From Brachycybe producta (taxonomy: Eukaryota > Arthropoda > Diplopoda > Playtdesmida > Andrognathidae): a stretch of DNA of 64,000 nucleotides. Positions 20,655 through 32,399 of this stretch are shown here, piece by piece. The first letter of the stretch is position 1; each line of letters begins with the position of its first letter. The stretch covers positions 1,131,501 to 1,195,500 of the forward strand of contig JAUPFP010000035.1 of NCBI GenBank assembly GCA_036925085.1, written 5' to 3'. The translations under genes were made by a program, and so were the position numbers. Below the pieces are notes generated by a model. It had not been told where the DNA came from and searched no databases. It saw nothing but the letters and a program-made list of their open reading frames with translations.

Positions 20655-22280
20655 GACTTAACATACTCCACCGTGTCACGTTTCATACCTAACCAGTAGA
20701 AACGAGTACGCAACCGTTGGTATGTCTTGTACACTCCGAAGTGACCAGCTTCAGAGCTATCGTGCAACTTCCGCAAGCAGAAGGCTTGACACGACCTCGG
20801 CACAACCAACACAGTTCTGGTGCAATCCTGTATGGATTTGATGGCATACAACAATTTGTTTGCCACCACAAACTTGAACCTTAAGTTCGAGTTGGGGTCG
20901 GTGTAGAGCTCACGCTTCACCTTGGAGCACCAATTGTCATTGGCCTGCTCCATAACCCAATCCACCTCAGACCGGACCCGGTAAATTACCTCACCCACGT
21001 CAGCCTCGACGTGTTCAGGCAAAGAAGGATCATCAACTTCATTTACCGGATACCGACTCAAACAGTCGGCATCCTCATGAAGTTTCCCCTTCTTGTACTG
21101 AATCTTATACCGGTACTCCTGCAACTGCATTTGCCAACGCCCCAACCTGCCCTGCAGGTTTTTGGCAGTCTGCAAATGACAGAGCGCATGGTGATCAGTT
21201 ACGATCACAAAGTCCCGGTTAAAGATGTAAGGTCGGAATTTACCCACGGCAAACATGATCGCCAAGCATTCCTGCTCGGTGACACTATACCGTGTTTCTG
21301 GTCCCTTCAAGAGACGGCTAGCGTAGGCCAGAACCCGAGGAGCCTTGACCTCAGGTAGCTTCTGGTATACTACGACACCTAGACCGTACCCACTAGCATC
21401 GGTGTGAATTAACACCTCACCACGTGGATCATACATGGTGAGCACCGGTGCTTCGGTTAAAAATGCCTTTAACCGCTCGAAAGCTAGACCACACTGCTCC
21501 GACCAGTCAAAGGACGCATCCTTCCTGGTCAGATCATGCAGTGGTCTTGCGACCTTGGCAAAGTCCTTAATGAACCTACGGTAGTAGCCGGCCAGTCCAA
21601 GAAAACTTCGGACGGCGGTCACCGTTGTAGGGACACTGAACTCTTCGACTGCTCTCACGAGTCCCGGGTCCGGAGCAACTCCCTCGGCACTCACAATGTG
21701 ACCGAGATATTTGACCTTGTCAAATCCGAAAAAACACTTCTTCGGCTGGAGTTTCAGCTCCGCCCCTCGTAACAGTCTTAGGACAGCACTCAAGCGTTCG
21801 AGAAACTGCTCAAAGGTGCTCCCAAAGACGATAATATTGTCTAGGTACACCAAGCAGCTCTCCCACTTGTGTCCCGCCAACAAGAGGTCTAACGCTCTTT
21901 GCATAGTGGCAGGAGCATTGCAGAGTCCGAAAGGCATTTTTCGGAACTCAAACAGACCTTGAGAGCAAATGAATGCTGTCTTCTCAATGTCTGGCTCCGC
22001 CATCCTGACCTGCCAGGGTTGCAAAATACTTTGCTCCGGCTAGCGAATCGAGGGCATCATCGATGCGAGGTAGCGGGTACTGATCCGCCTTTGTCTGGGC
22101 GTTCAGTCTCCGATAGTCCACACAGAAACGAAAACCACCATCCTTCTTGCGAACAAGTAAGATAGGGCTTGCGTAAGGACTATGCGAAGGTTGGATTACC
22201 CCTGCATCCAACATTTTCGCTACCTCTTCTCGCTCGATCGCACGAGCCGCTGGAGCGGTTCTTCGCAATCCTTCTCGCAC
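20630..22280 (-). CDS. RT, RNase H and integrase zinc region of element C (fossil)
   Basis: RT landmarks: [53 protein letters not shown] at the catalytic position, [12 protein letters not shown]. RNase [31 protein letters not shown]. Integrase N-terminus: [20 protein letters not shown], ending CLVCQ. The region belongs to a copy with several breaks. Confidence 0.9.
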
Positions 22281-23813
22281 CGGAGGTAACCCACCGGTAT
22301 CAATCGTATGTTCGACGAGAGGGGTTCCCCCAGCTCTGTATAATCGAACGCGAAATGATCACGGCGTTCCAGCAGGAACTCCCGAAGCTGTGCCGCCTCT
22401 TCAGGCTTCAGACTAGGTCCGATTTTAAGACACTCCTCAAGAGTGGGTTTCACTTCCGCATTGAGGACTCGGCGACCTTTACCAGTCGCCCCTCTCAACT
22501 TAGGCGGAAGCCCCCATGGCCGGCCATCTCCATGAGTGGGGTCTCCCCCTCTCAACTTAGATGGACCGTCCAGTCCCACCACAATGGCTGCCTCCACAGC
22601 TTGAGCCGTTGCGACACCCTCCCCTGTCTCCAGGGCAACGGGAACGTCAGCAACATTCTCAAGCCATATATCGTAAGTGCCTTGTTCTGTGGCTTCGGCA
22701 ATTCCTGCCACCGCCAACAGACCACGGCCACCTAAGGCTTTACGATGGGGCTCTACGAGAAGCAGCTGACCAGGGCAAGCATGCTCTACCAAGCTCACGG
22801 AAACCACCTTCCGCTCATGAGCTGGTAGCCATACGTTCTCCAACAGTCGCAGGGAACAAACATCCCCACGCCTAATTGGAAAACTGGTCTCAGAGAGTTC
22901 AGGCGACACAATGTCGACCCACCCATCCACCTTTCCAGGATCTGCGGGCACCTCTTCCGGTATCCCGTAGGGAGGGAGTAGCAGAGGCTCCACAGAATCG
23001 TGAAGAGTTCGGAAGCTGTACCGAAGTACCCTGCAAAGCCTGAATGGCCAGTGCGGCATGAAGAGCATCTGGATGTGCATTCCAGATGTCTTCCCGGAAA
23101 TACAACTTCCGGCTCACAATGTCCACCATCAGCCCAAACCGAGAAGCCAGGTCAACACCTATTATGGCTTCTCCTTCACCCTCAATGAGGAGAAGATGGG
23201 ATCTGATGGACCTCCCGTGGATTGACATGTCCACGTACATGACTCCTTCTATCTCGATGGAGTACCCGCTCATGCCCGTCAGGCATGAGGGAAGGCTAAC
23301 CTTCTGCACCGGTAACCCCATCTCCTGTGCCACCGACATGCTGCTCATTACCGATACCTCGGCACCGGTGTCGACGATCGACTCAACCAGCCAATCGTTC
23401 ATTGACACCAGAACACGTGGTGCCCCACGCAAATAAGCACGGCTCTGTAATTCCAGTATAGGCAACCGTCGTTGCCCGACATTACTTTTCCGAGCCTCAT
23501 CCGTCCTCCCATCCACAAGGGATGGTCGTACCGGATGCTCGGGGGTCTGGGTACCAGTCTCCAAACCAGGAGACCTACCAGGCCTAGGCGACAGCATGGG
23601 CACACCAACGCTCGAAGCCCTCGTAATGCCCGCACGTTTCGGACCTTCTTCCCCACAATCAGGGAAGAAAGGTGCCACCCAGCTCTCCTGCCGGGCAAGC
23701 GCAGCTTCCAGTGTGGGGCTTGGCTCCTGAAATACCCACTGGGTAATTTCTGGGTCCGCAGACCTCGCCAGAGGCACCCCTGCTTCATGCAGGATTCCCA
23801 CATACTTGGACAC
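22220..23813 (-). CDS. Protease and protease-RT linker of element C (fossil)
   Basis: Aspartic protease with active-site loop [13 protein letters not shown] and second loop [14 protein letters not shown] (about 23150-23400). It is followed by a linker of beta-rich sequence ([18 protein letters not shown]) and the acidic lead-in to RT ([13 protein letters not shown]) that also precedes RT in A and D. Breaks are present in this copy. Confidence 0.82.
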
Positions 23814-23893
23814 TGCCCGAAGGTACGTCCCTTCCTCACTTCGCCGGCTTTGCCGGACACCTGAGTTTTTAAGCGAACCCGGTCGACTGCAGC

Positions 23894-25708
23894 TCAGTTC
23901 TGCAGCGACCGTTGCCGGTTTGACGATGGGGCACCATCGTCTCTGGCAACAGGCAGATAGTATGTCTGTCCGTTAATTACGGTGGACAGACATTCATGGT
24001 CCTGCCGTACCACGGGTACAAGACCCGTGCCATACAGCACCGCCTGGCTTCTGCCAGGTGTCACCCTAGCAACCTGTCCTCGGGCCAAAGCCTCCGGACA
24101 GTCCTTCTTCAAGTGACCCATTTGGTCGCACTTGTAGCATGGACCTGGTTGCTTCCGGGTGGGACCACCACCTCCAGCCGATTGGCCAGACCCAGACGGT
24201 GCTGATGTGGACTGATTTCCACCCTGGCTCCACCGCCTAGTCTTATTACCCTTCTTCCCTCCGGTCTTGGCAGTCGCTCCGTCCGCATTGGACGGAACAG
24301 TCGCCTTCGCACCCGAAGGGTTGGAGGAAGACTTAGCAGAGCCTTTGGGCTGTGCCACAGCACCGGAGGCCTTGACCATAGTCTTGGTCTCTGGTACCGT
24401 CCAGGTACGGGCAGGCAATTCACCCGCCGTCAGCATGTCGGCCTCAACCAACATTGCCTCTGCGGTGAATGCCCGCACCGTTTCGGCCTTCGATCCCCAG
24501 AGCGGTCTGATTATCGCCGGCTGCAGTTTCTTCTTAAATCGGAGGAGTCAACAAGACTCATCCTCATTAGGAGAAACTCGTTCTGCTAGCTCAATAAAGC
24601 GCCAGTATAACGCCTGGAGCGACTCGGTCGGCCCCTGCACCATTGTTTCAAACCGATCAAAACAAGCCTGAGCCTGATTCTTGGTCCCGAAACGCTGGAA
24701 CATGGCCTCCTTTAGCTCCGGCCAGGTCAGGTCTGGCTGAAACTCCACCAAACTGGCGTAGTATTCTTCAGCCGGGCCGTCGAGCAGGTATGTAAAGAAA
24801 CTGCACCTGGCCTCATCCGTCCAGCGCTGAGCCCTCGCCTTGGCTTCGAACTGTCGGAGAAAAGGCGTAATGTCCTCTCGTCCATCATACCGAATGAACG
24901 AGTGAACTGGGTTGAAAAACCCAAACGCCTGAATCTCCGACGGGACGGCCGGTGCAGGCGTCCACGGCGACGTACTTACCGGCTGTGGTGCCCTGCTCCG
25001 GTTCCCCGAAGTCTCAGCACCAAGCTCAGCTTCCGTGGGTTCCACCAAGTGGCCCCTCGGCTGCTGAACGTTCGGAGGAACTTCGTGACCAACTCCCATA
25101 GGAGCGGTCCCAGTTCGTCCAGGAGGTATCCGCCCGGTCGAAACCGGCGGCGCCTCCCTCCGTACACCTCCCCGGTGCACGGGTGATGGTGGGATCTGCA
25201 GTTTCCCTCCTCGGACCCCATGGATCCCTTGGGGCAGACGTCCCTGCAACCGCAGGTAGTCTATCCCCCTGGCAACTGCAAGGAGTTCTTCTTCAGACCA
25301 CGATGTCAACAATGACTCCGTGCCCTGCGGACTACCCAACAGAGTCCCCACCGACTCACTTAAGAGTTCCCCACCGTGTCCAACCGGACCGGTGGCAGTG
25401 GAGGCCAGGACACCGGCCAAAGGCTGCGTGCCTATCTCTGCTGGGGTCCTCACAACCCCTTCACCACCATCCAATGGTGTTCCGTCGGTGACAATGCCTC
25501 CACGGTGCGATCGCACCGTTACAAAGTCTCCGTACGGAGGTCGGTCCGTAGGGACATCCCCTACGGCACCTTCCCCCACGGAACCACCGTGTCCGTTCCC
25601 GCCAACAGCAACCAAACCAGGTTGCTGCCCCTCCGGCCGAATACCACGGTCAATGGTGCGGGAACGCAACTCCAATCTCTCGCCTACACCGTTACCTCGA
25701 CCTACCAT
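23894..25708 (-). CDS. Gag of element C: capsid and zinc knuckle (fossil)
   Basis: Capsid core at about 24560-24940 (IRYDGREDITPFLRQFEAKA, W-x-ELKEAMFQRFG, LQALYWRFIELAERVSP), preceded by a 250-residue Gly/Pro-rich N-terminal part. One CCHC knuckle CYKCDQMGHLKKDC lies near 24110-24150. The order is as in A. Breaks are present. Confidence 0.87.
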
Positions 25709-26890
25709 CGGGGAGAACGGGGTTTAGGCCGATTCCCACCGTGCGAACACGGACAGAAACGGCCACCACTTGTAAGTGAGAGAATCTACCGTGAAATCCG
25801 GCGAATTCACGGACCAAAGTCCCGAAATCACCGTCAAACAACGGTAGAACCGTACCAAACCGTAGTTTCACGGACAAATGTCCGTGTCCCACGGTAACCG
25901 TACGGTTAGAGTCTCTTTTCACCGTCTTCAAACGGGGATTCACGGACAACGGTCCGCAAATCACCATCTACTAGTGGTGAAACTACCTTTTACCGTGGTC
26001 GACCGGTAATTCACGGACAAAAATCCGCAATTCACTGTCTACTAACGGTAAAACTCTCTTTTCACCGTGTCTGCCCAGTGATACACGGACAAAAGCCCGC
26101 CACACACCGTCAAACACCGGTAAAACCGCAAATAACCACGGTATCACGGACAATGGTCCGTGTCCCATGGTTAGATTTACGGTTGGAGTAACTTTCACCG
26201 TCCTCGAACGGAGATACACGGACAAAAGTCCGTAATCTACCGTCCACTGATGGTGAAACTCCCTTTTTACCGTGTTCGAACGGTGATCCGCGGACAAAAG
26301 TCCGTATTCCACCGTCTACTTGCGGTAAAAAGTCCCTTTTTACCGTGTTCTACCGGTCTTGCACGGTACACAACCGTGCCCACCGGTATACTAGCGGTAA
26401 AAATCAACGTTATCCCGCTTTCGAACGGTCCTGCACGGTCAACCACCGTGCCCACCGTCCTACTTGCGGATAACCTAGGGCTTTCCCCGGTAACCACCGC
26501 GGTATCACGGACAAACCCGTCCGTGTCCCACGGTCCTTTACCGGACTACTATGCCCTAAGCCGTTTTCCACCGTAGTACCGTGGACAAATGTCCATGCCC
26601 TACAGGCGTACTCACGACTCCGGTTTACCGACCCTGACCGTGAACCGGTTTCTACCGTAGTTCCACAGACAACGGTCCGTGCGCTACGGTATACTACTGG
26701 TAAACTTGGCCGTAGATTGGTTTCAACTGTAGTCCCACGGACAAATGTCCATGCCCCACGGTTTACTACCGATCTACCGGTAAAGTTCACGGTCAACAAC
26801 TGTTTTTCACCGCTGTACTGTGGACAAAGTCCACGCCCGGCAGTGGCAAACAGTTTCCACGGTCTTTCGACCGTCAAGAGCAGCAGCAGT
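25709..26890 (-). repeat. Leader of element C: diverged tandem array with palindromic cores
   Basis: Between gag and the 5' LTR the sequence repeats a unit of roughly 75-90 bases more than ten times. Each unit holds an inverted core like CGGACAAAAGTCCG (for example near 25935, 26015, 26080, 26150, 26220, 26290, 26510, 26740) and an ACCGT...ACGGT pair flanking a TTTTTACCG run. There is no long ORF. In element sense this is the 5' leader, where packaging and dimerisation signals of LTR elements lie. Confidence 0.75.
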
Positions 26891-26894
26891 GGCG

Positions 26895-26914
26895 CTACCC
26901 GGCGCCTCCACCAA
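26895..26914 (-). promoter_or_regulatory. Primer binding site of element C
   Basis: On the minus strand, two bases after the LTR end, the sequence reads TGGTGGAGGCGCCGGGTAGC. TGG at this place is the complement of a tRNA 3' CCA, so this is the minus-strand primer site. The first nine bases are shared with the site of D; tRNA-Ala is a possible match. Confidence 0.75.
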
Positions 26915-26915
26915 T

Positions 26916-27756
26916 TGTAACGACCCGACTTGGGTCCGTTGCAACACCCCGACAAAACTTCCCCGTCTTACCGGATCCTGACCTCCTTGGGGCCGAGGTC
27001 GAAGCGCTGGCTGCCCGCTCCTGTCTGTCCGTGCCCTGGGTGGCACCGGTCGGAGGTCCCACACGCCGCACGTCGCCGGACGAAAGACCGACGAACCCGA
27101 CGCGAGAATCCACGGTGAACCCCCGGTGGATCTCACCGTGGACACCGACGCGAAGCACCGGCCGAAAACGACGGATGAAGGACGGTGATGATTCCGGTGT
27201 CCCCCCACCGGAAACCCCCACCCTCCCCGCGGATACTTCCCCAGATTGCAGAAATAAAGTACATGGACACCAGTGTGTTGAGTGAAAATAAAGGATGATT
27301 TATTCACAGAATAAATTAGCAAAAACACTCACTCAATAAATAGATGCAGTAATCTGCTGGTTAATCCAACCAGCAGACAAACAAGGTGGTAAACACCCAA
27401 ACAAAGAGATGACTCCTTTTGGAGATGCAATAATATATCTCCTGGCTAATCCAGCCAGGAGCTAAGGTGTAACACACCTGAACACCACAAAAGATCATGA
27501 TGAATGGTGGCCATCTTGGCCACCTGTTGAAAGAAGAGCACCAACAATCACATGCACAAGCATGAAGGGTCTAACACACACTGCCCAGAATATAATGGCC
27601 GCCGCCATTATATACCCCCAGGCTGCTCCACCTGGGGGAGGACAGTGACCCTTGCTGGCCATTTTGTCGTCTGCCTGGCAGCTAATTAGCCAGCCTAGCA
27701 GACGACACAAGAGATTTAGTTCTGCTCCACATAGAGAGCAGAACTGGGTTGTCACA
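26916..27756 (-). repeat. 5' LTR of element C
   Basis: Partner of 15618-16459, with the same borders and the same stem-loops (near 27352-27378 and 27438-27464). The LTRs differ at about a dozen positions by eye. Its outer border is followed by the duplicated AGGT. Confidence 0.93.
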
Positions 27757-28649
27757 AGGTCCTGAACACCACTATGGGGCCATTGACCCTGGCCTCCGGC
27801 GAAGTGATAGCCCACGTACAGAAAGACTACTGCTTCAAAACAGTTGAAGTAAAAACGACTTCCAACACTGACCCGATAATGACAAAAGAGTCAGGCGCTA
27901 AATTCGATGAAGCAATGCAACTCGGGGGCCAGAGGCGCATTCTAATGGATGTTTTGAGATCCTATCGAGATGTCTTCGTGCTAGAAACGTCACAGAACTT
28001 GGATGTACCAGCCTCACTGAACATCGGATCGACACTGGCGATCATGCACCCGTACGGGAACCCCTCCGAAGGAGTGTCCCCGAGCAGTGGGAGATCATCC
28101 GGAAGACAGTTGAGGAAATGCTCAAAACCAGAGTAGCTAGCGAATCCAAGTCTCCTTACGCTTCAGCAGTTGTCCTGGTGAAGAAAAAGGATAGACAGTG
28201 GCATTTCTGCATTGACTATAGACGCCTGAACGATATCACCAAACCAGACAATTACCCATTACCCCGAATCGATGATGCATTAGACTCGCTTCGTGGGTCG
28301 AGAATCTTCGCGACCCTCGATATGATTTCTGGCTATTGGCAGTTTGAGGTCGCCAAAGAGGACAGGGAGAAGACCGCGTTCATAACACCCGGTGGGCTGT
28401 TCGAGTTCAATCGGATGCCCTTCGGTCTGCGTAACACTCCTGCTACTATGCAGCGTGCCCTGAATATCCTTTTGGCTGGCCACAAATGGTAGACCTGTCT
28501 AGTCTAATTAGATGACATCATTGTATTCGGCGCGAGCTTCGAACAGTTTATGGAAAGGTTGGACTGCATCCTAGGACTCCTAAGAGAGGCGGGGTTGAAG
28601 CTTCACCCCGAGAAAAGCTTCTTAGGCTACGACGAAGTCCTCTACTTAG
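27757..28649 (+). pseudogene. Element B, linker and start of RT (fossil)
   Basis: Resumes the D-like polyprotein exactly where C interrupted it and runs through the RT fingers and palm ([41 protein letters not shown]). It stops in RT and is joined directly to internal LTR sequence at about 28650. Old and broken. Confidence 0.88.
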
Positions 28650-29224
28650 ATTGATACACATAGGACCATGGTCACTTGGATCTGGTTACACCTCGCAGGT
28701 CTACACAGGTCCAAGGTATAAAAGGGCCGCGTTCCTCTTTGTAGTTAGTTCTTGTCCTTTGCCTGTATTACGTAATCTTTATCCGAATCATGGGCCTGAG
28801 GATGCACCGTTAGTATTAATATATTCATCCTTGTATTCTGTGTTTCTTACAAGTGATGAATAAAGAGTTATAATAAGAAACAGCGTTGTCTTTCTGTAAT
28901 GTAACCAACTTTTCTTCAGAGGCCGGAGACTCCATAGGGCAGGAGTTATACGATTCCTAGCAGCTACAACATCTTCTCTTGTTGGCGTACCGAAAGGAGA
29001 AGATGTACATCAGCATCAACCGGAAGAGAGAGAGAGAGGGCCGCCACTCTGCTGCATAGATCTCACCCCCATGCAGAGGAGTGACCACAATCTGTCTCCA
29101 TCCAACTCTTTCTGCAGCTCGAATCTTCTTCGTGCGGGCACCGTACGGTTCAGAGAAGAATCGAGATACAGAAGATGTCATCTCAAGGTTGGTAAAATAA
29201 AATGGTTGATGTCAAAAGCTCACA
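28650..29224 (+). repeat. Partial LTR of element B (D-type family)
   Basis: Aligns with the D LTR from its ATTGATACA point to the terminal AGCTCACA, so about the first 110 bases are missing. The palindrome upstream of the TATA box (CTTGGATCTG...CAGGTCCAAG), TATAAAAGG and the GAATAAA signal are recognisable. Many differences from D make this an old copy. Confidence 0.88.
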
Positions 29225-29629
29225 ATACTTCATTTGTATTTGAAATACATCCATTAAATGATGTAAATACCGCATTTTTTTTCCACAAAGAGACGCGTTT
29301 ACATTGACGACTCAAGTGTCTCAGTTTTTGTTCATAAAACATAACATTATTTTGGGTCTGGCAAATATACTGTAAGTGCAAGAGTTAATTTCTAATTTTT
29401 AACTAAAGTGGTCCATTTGAACTTTCGCGGGCTATGTTTATGCCCCCAAAAATTAAGGTTTGTCACAGATATGCGTCAACGCTGTCAACTAGTGGTGACT
29501 TTTTTTCGGAAACCTGTTGCAGGTCGGTCTGTTTCTACTTGATGCATTCATGTAAACCTGCATTTCTAAAAAATCGTTCAATATTTGTTTATTACACGTC
29601 TAGAAAATACTAGACAGACTTGCAAACTT
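29225..29629. other. AT-rich interval, nothing recognised
   Basis: No ORF or repeat with recognisable features. Probably host intergenic or intronic sequence. Confidence 0.35.
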
Positions 29630-29831
29630 TAGAATTACATGTCTGTGTGTACTCTTTATAATGAAAAGCGCGAGTGTCGCACAAATAAAGACATAACTAA
29701 TGACCAGACAAAATGTAACAAAAAACGTAGTGAAACAATGAAAAATTACGCCTGCATTTTCTGTATAAATATCATGATGACTTTCAGTACATTCACAACT
29801 AACTAAATCTTCATTCATCAACCAACTGCCA
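29630..29831 (-). CDS. Possible exon of a membrane receptor (TM5-like segment)
   Basis: On the minus strand an open stretch reads VGSWLMNEDLVSCECTESHH, then a strongly hydrophobic helix (TFFVTFCLVISYVFICATLA) and a basic end (IIKSTHRH). A Cys-rich loop, a helix and a basic inner edge resemble the second extracellular loop and fifth helix of a class A G-protein-coupled receptor, although the usual Pro of that helix is absent. A possible acceptor (TTGTTATGAACAG) lies just before it and a possible donor (GTAATT) after STHRH. No other exon is seen nearby. It could equally be a chance ORF over AT-rich DNA, so confidence is low. Confidence 0.25.
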
Positions 29832-29842
29832 ACTCTGTTCAT

Positions 29843-30836
29843 AACAATTCAGAAATGCATACCAGTGATGGTAAGATATATTGAAACCTACCAATGCAGT
29901 GAAATAACTATTTACGAACACCTGCCTAAGACAGGTCAAAATCACTCCAATATGGTTTTATTGGACCTCGATCTATTGTCCGGACACTAGTCTTATATAC
30001 ATTATAATTTATAACGTAGAGAAATGCTATTTCCAAGCATGTCCATATTATGAAGGTTCTACTATAATTCCGTATTTCACCAACTTTTGTGGGACGATTT
30101 ACTAGTTTAGTTTCAACATTTATTTATTGAATGCTTAAATGTTATAAAGTGTATAGTCATATGACAATTGAAATTGACCATTCTATGTAAAATTTAAAAA
30201 AATTGATTGCTCTAATTTAAAATTTTTGAACAGTTTATTCAGTAGACTAAAAGTTAAACTGCATATTCTCTTTTTGGGGCTTAAAAGCTTATGTTTTTAA
30301 GCCACGAAGTCATTACTGCATACTTGCATCGAAATGTAGCCTCTAGCCTGCTTAACAATTGATACATAAAAGCTTTGTCATAACCAGCTAATATGATTTC
30401 AAACTTTTCTTGGAATCTAACTGGGTAGTTTGATATTTCAAACTATGATCTGCTTAAATAGCAAACCAAATGGAAGCTTAGAAAGCAAGTAGGAGCAGTT
30501 TCCTTTTTTAAAATCGCACTAAAACGAAAAATAAATAAGGGAAATAAATAAGGGTTTTTTTTTATTTAGTTTTTTTTTTCAAGAGATTCATACATTTGTC
30601 TAACAAAGAATCATATGAAATAATATCATATGTATAACAGCATATTGGGGTTATTTTTGTTTTGACATTTTTTTGGATTTTTGAAAATGCATTTTGTATG
30701 TTGCATTTCAACTGTTGTCCGTATGCTATGGGTCATCATATCTTTTGCAGTACAATTTATCAAATTCTACTTCTTATATATTAAGTAACTTCAAAGTGAC
30801 AGATAACCTGTTGTAAAACAAAAAGCCTTCCTATTA
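29843..30836. other. AT-rich interval, nothing recognised
   Basis: AT-rich DNA with several T-runs. It would be intron or promoter if the gene at 30837-31172 is real; no exon is convincing here. Confidence 0.35.
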
Positions 30837-31172
30837 ATGTTTTTCACGTTTATTACAAAATTTTCAGATAGTTACAAGCTTGTTGCTGGTTCCATTAAAA
30901 CACAGTTGAAGCTCCTTATCTTATGTGCTTTCATCTTTGCAATTGTGAATGCAATGCCCGGACATGATGCGCATGATTTGAAGAGACGTATTCCTGGAGA
31001 CACTGCTGAATCTACATGGGAAAATGTCAAACACGGATGGGAAAATGTCAAACACGGGGCTAAAGATAATTTTAACGGGTTTAAAAAAGATGGTTATGAC
31101 GAATTCACCACACGAGGAGAGGAAGAGGACGACGCTTTTAATTATCTTCGAAATAATGTAATTATTCGTTAA
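30837..31172 (+). CDS. Small secreted protein, or last exon of its gene
   Basis: A 111-codon frame from ATG to TAA. A hydrophobic stretch (LKLLILCAFIFAIVNA) ends in a good signal-peptidase site before MPGHDAHDLKRRIPG. The mature part is hydrophilic with a KRR basic site, a tandem heptad-like duplication (WENVKHG twice), then an acidic end (GEEEDDAFNYL). No cysteines in the mature part, so not a disulfide-rich toxin. An acceptor-like TTACAAAATTTTCAG at about 30852-30867 lies inside the frame, so the first ten residues may be intron and the true start may be in an upstream exon. I recognise no family. It differs from the surrounding AT-rich DNA in coding-like composition and is the best host-gene candidate here. 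Confidence 0.5.
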   Translation: MFFTFITKFSDSYKLVAGSIKTQLKLLILCAFIFAIVNAMPGHDAHDLKRRIPGDTAESTWENVKHGWENVKHGAKDNFNGFKKDGYDEFTTRGEEEDDAFNYLRNNVIIR

Positions 31173-32070
31173 AGTTAAAACAGATGAGTGTAACTAAATT
31201 CAACAAGAAATTGAAAACCTAACAATGTTAAAAATGTTTACTTGTTGAATTTTACTTGAAGTTTACTTTGTTAAAACGACTTCAGAAATTAATTTATAAC
31301 CAACAATGTATTATGTAAACATGCCTCATCATAAGAAGAAGCTTGCGATGTCAAAGGAGATGACGAAAAATTTAGATCTGTGTCATTTTGTTTACTGAAA
31401 AGGGGTAATAATAAAAGAAGTCCGGTAATGAGATTCTTTTATTAAGATTTTTGATATCAAAGCTTTTTTTTATCTGTTTAAATGACACAATCATAAATTT
31501 TCCAGCAACCCAACTGTCATTAGAAACTTCTTCTTACAATGAGTCTAGTATAATAACATAGATTGATGCTATATTTTGCTTTGAGGCTGTATTTTGCAAC
31601 ACAAAATATTTAAAAAACAGAATATTAAAAATATATTTTTTATCTACTGTAACAATTATAAACCACACGTTATATATTATTTAAAATTTATTCAGCCTTC
31701 ATGAGACTTGGGGTCCAATGAGGTTGCTCGTGTGATCAATTACAACCAGTTTTTTGTAGTTCACAATCACTTTCCAACCCCGGCTGTCAACTCGTGTGGT
31801 CGTCTTTAGTGACAAGCTGACAATAGTTTGCATGTTTTCATGTGAAAGGACTCTTTATTACTTCACTGATCTAGTAACTGACCCGACACGTGGGTGGCAA
31901 GTGGTGCCCGTCACCGGTGGCGGAGATCGGCCACCTTTCTGTGACAGATGTTCGAGAGTTGTTGAGAAGCCGCACGGTGGAAAAGGTTCATAGCAATACA
32001 TTGTCAACAATAGCGCAACCACCGGTCGTCCTTTTAGAGTTCATTTTGCTCCAACTCGACCACTGAATAG
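31173..32070. other. Downstream AT-rich interval
   Basis: AT-rich, with AATAAA-type signals (for example near 31407), that could serve the gene upstream. Around 31740-32070 there is mixed-composition sequence of unknown origin. No further gene seen. Confidence 0.35.
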
Positions 32071-32399
32071 TGGTTCGTCTTAAGAGCCTACAGTGAAAAA
32101 AAACTTACAAAAATCTTCGCATGTAGGCGCTTCTGTATCTGTGACGTCAACATGTGGCAAAAAAATCAATTTTGATACACTTTTGTCCGCCATTTTCTCT
32201 CTTATTGATGGATTAAAGTGGGTATATTTTAATAACGACTCTTTTTTGGGTAAATATGCACTATTGAAAAAAGAAAGAGCAACTTTTGATCTACAATGGT
32301 GAGTAATTTGAGTCGTATACAATTAGTGGTCAAATTTTAGGGTATCATGAAACTTATGGTTAGTGGGAAATTTAGATCCTATAAAATGTATAAACGGAG

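Larger units (their letters stand above)
15618..27756 (-). mobile_element. Ty3/Gypsy LTR retrotransposon C, nested in B
   Basis: A 12.1-kb element with two LTRs (842 and 841 bp) and the target duplication AGGT at 15614-15617 and 27757-27760. The empty site is visible in element D, where GTCGAGGTCCTGAAC is uninterrupted. On the minus strand: 5' LTR, primer site, a 1.2-kb repetitive leader, gag with zinc knuckle, protease, RT, RNase H, integrase, and a 943-codon extra ORF. By eye the LTRs differ at about a dozen positions (around 1.5 percent), so the insertion is fairly recent. The pol part carries several breaks; the extra ORF looks uninterrupted. Confidence 0.95.
13691..29224 (+). mobile_element. 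Ty3/Gypsy element B (old, broken, split by element C)
   Basis: Left part 13691-15617 and right part 27757-29224 are collinear with element D (50540-53300 and its LTR). They include the leader phrase at 13700-13855, the Tyr/Pro-rich N-terminal region, protease, the start of RT, then a jump into the middle of a D-type LTR. The 5' LTR is absent, and most of pol after RT and the extra ORF are missing. The element has numerous breaks (at least five visible at this scale) and is much older than D. Element C interrupts it with a clean 4-base duplication, so B is older than C. Confidence 0.9.
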
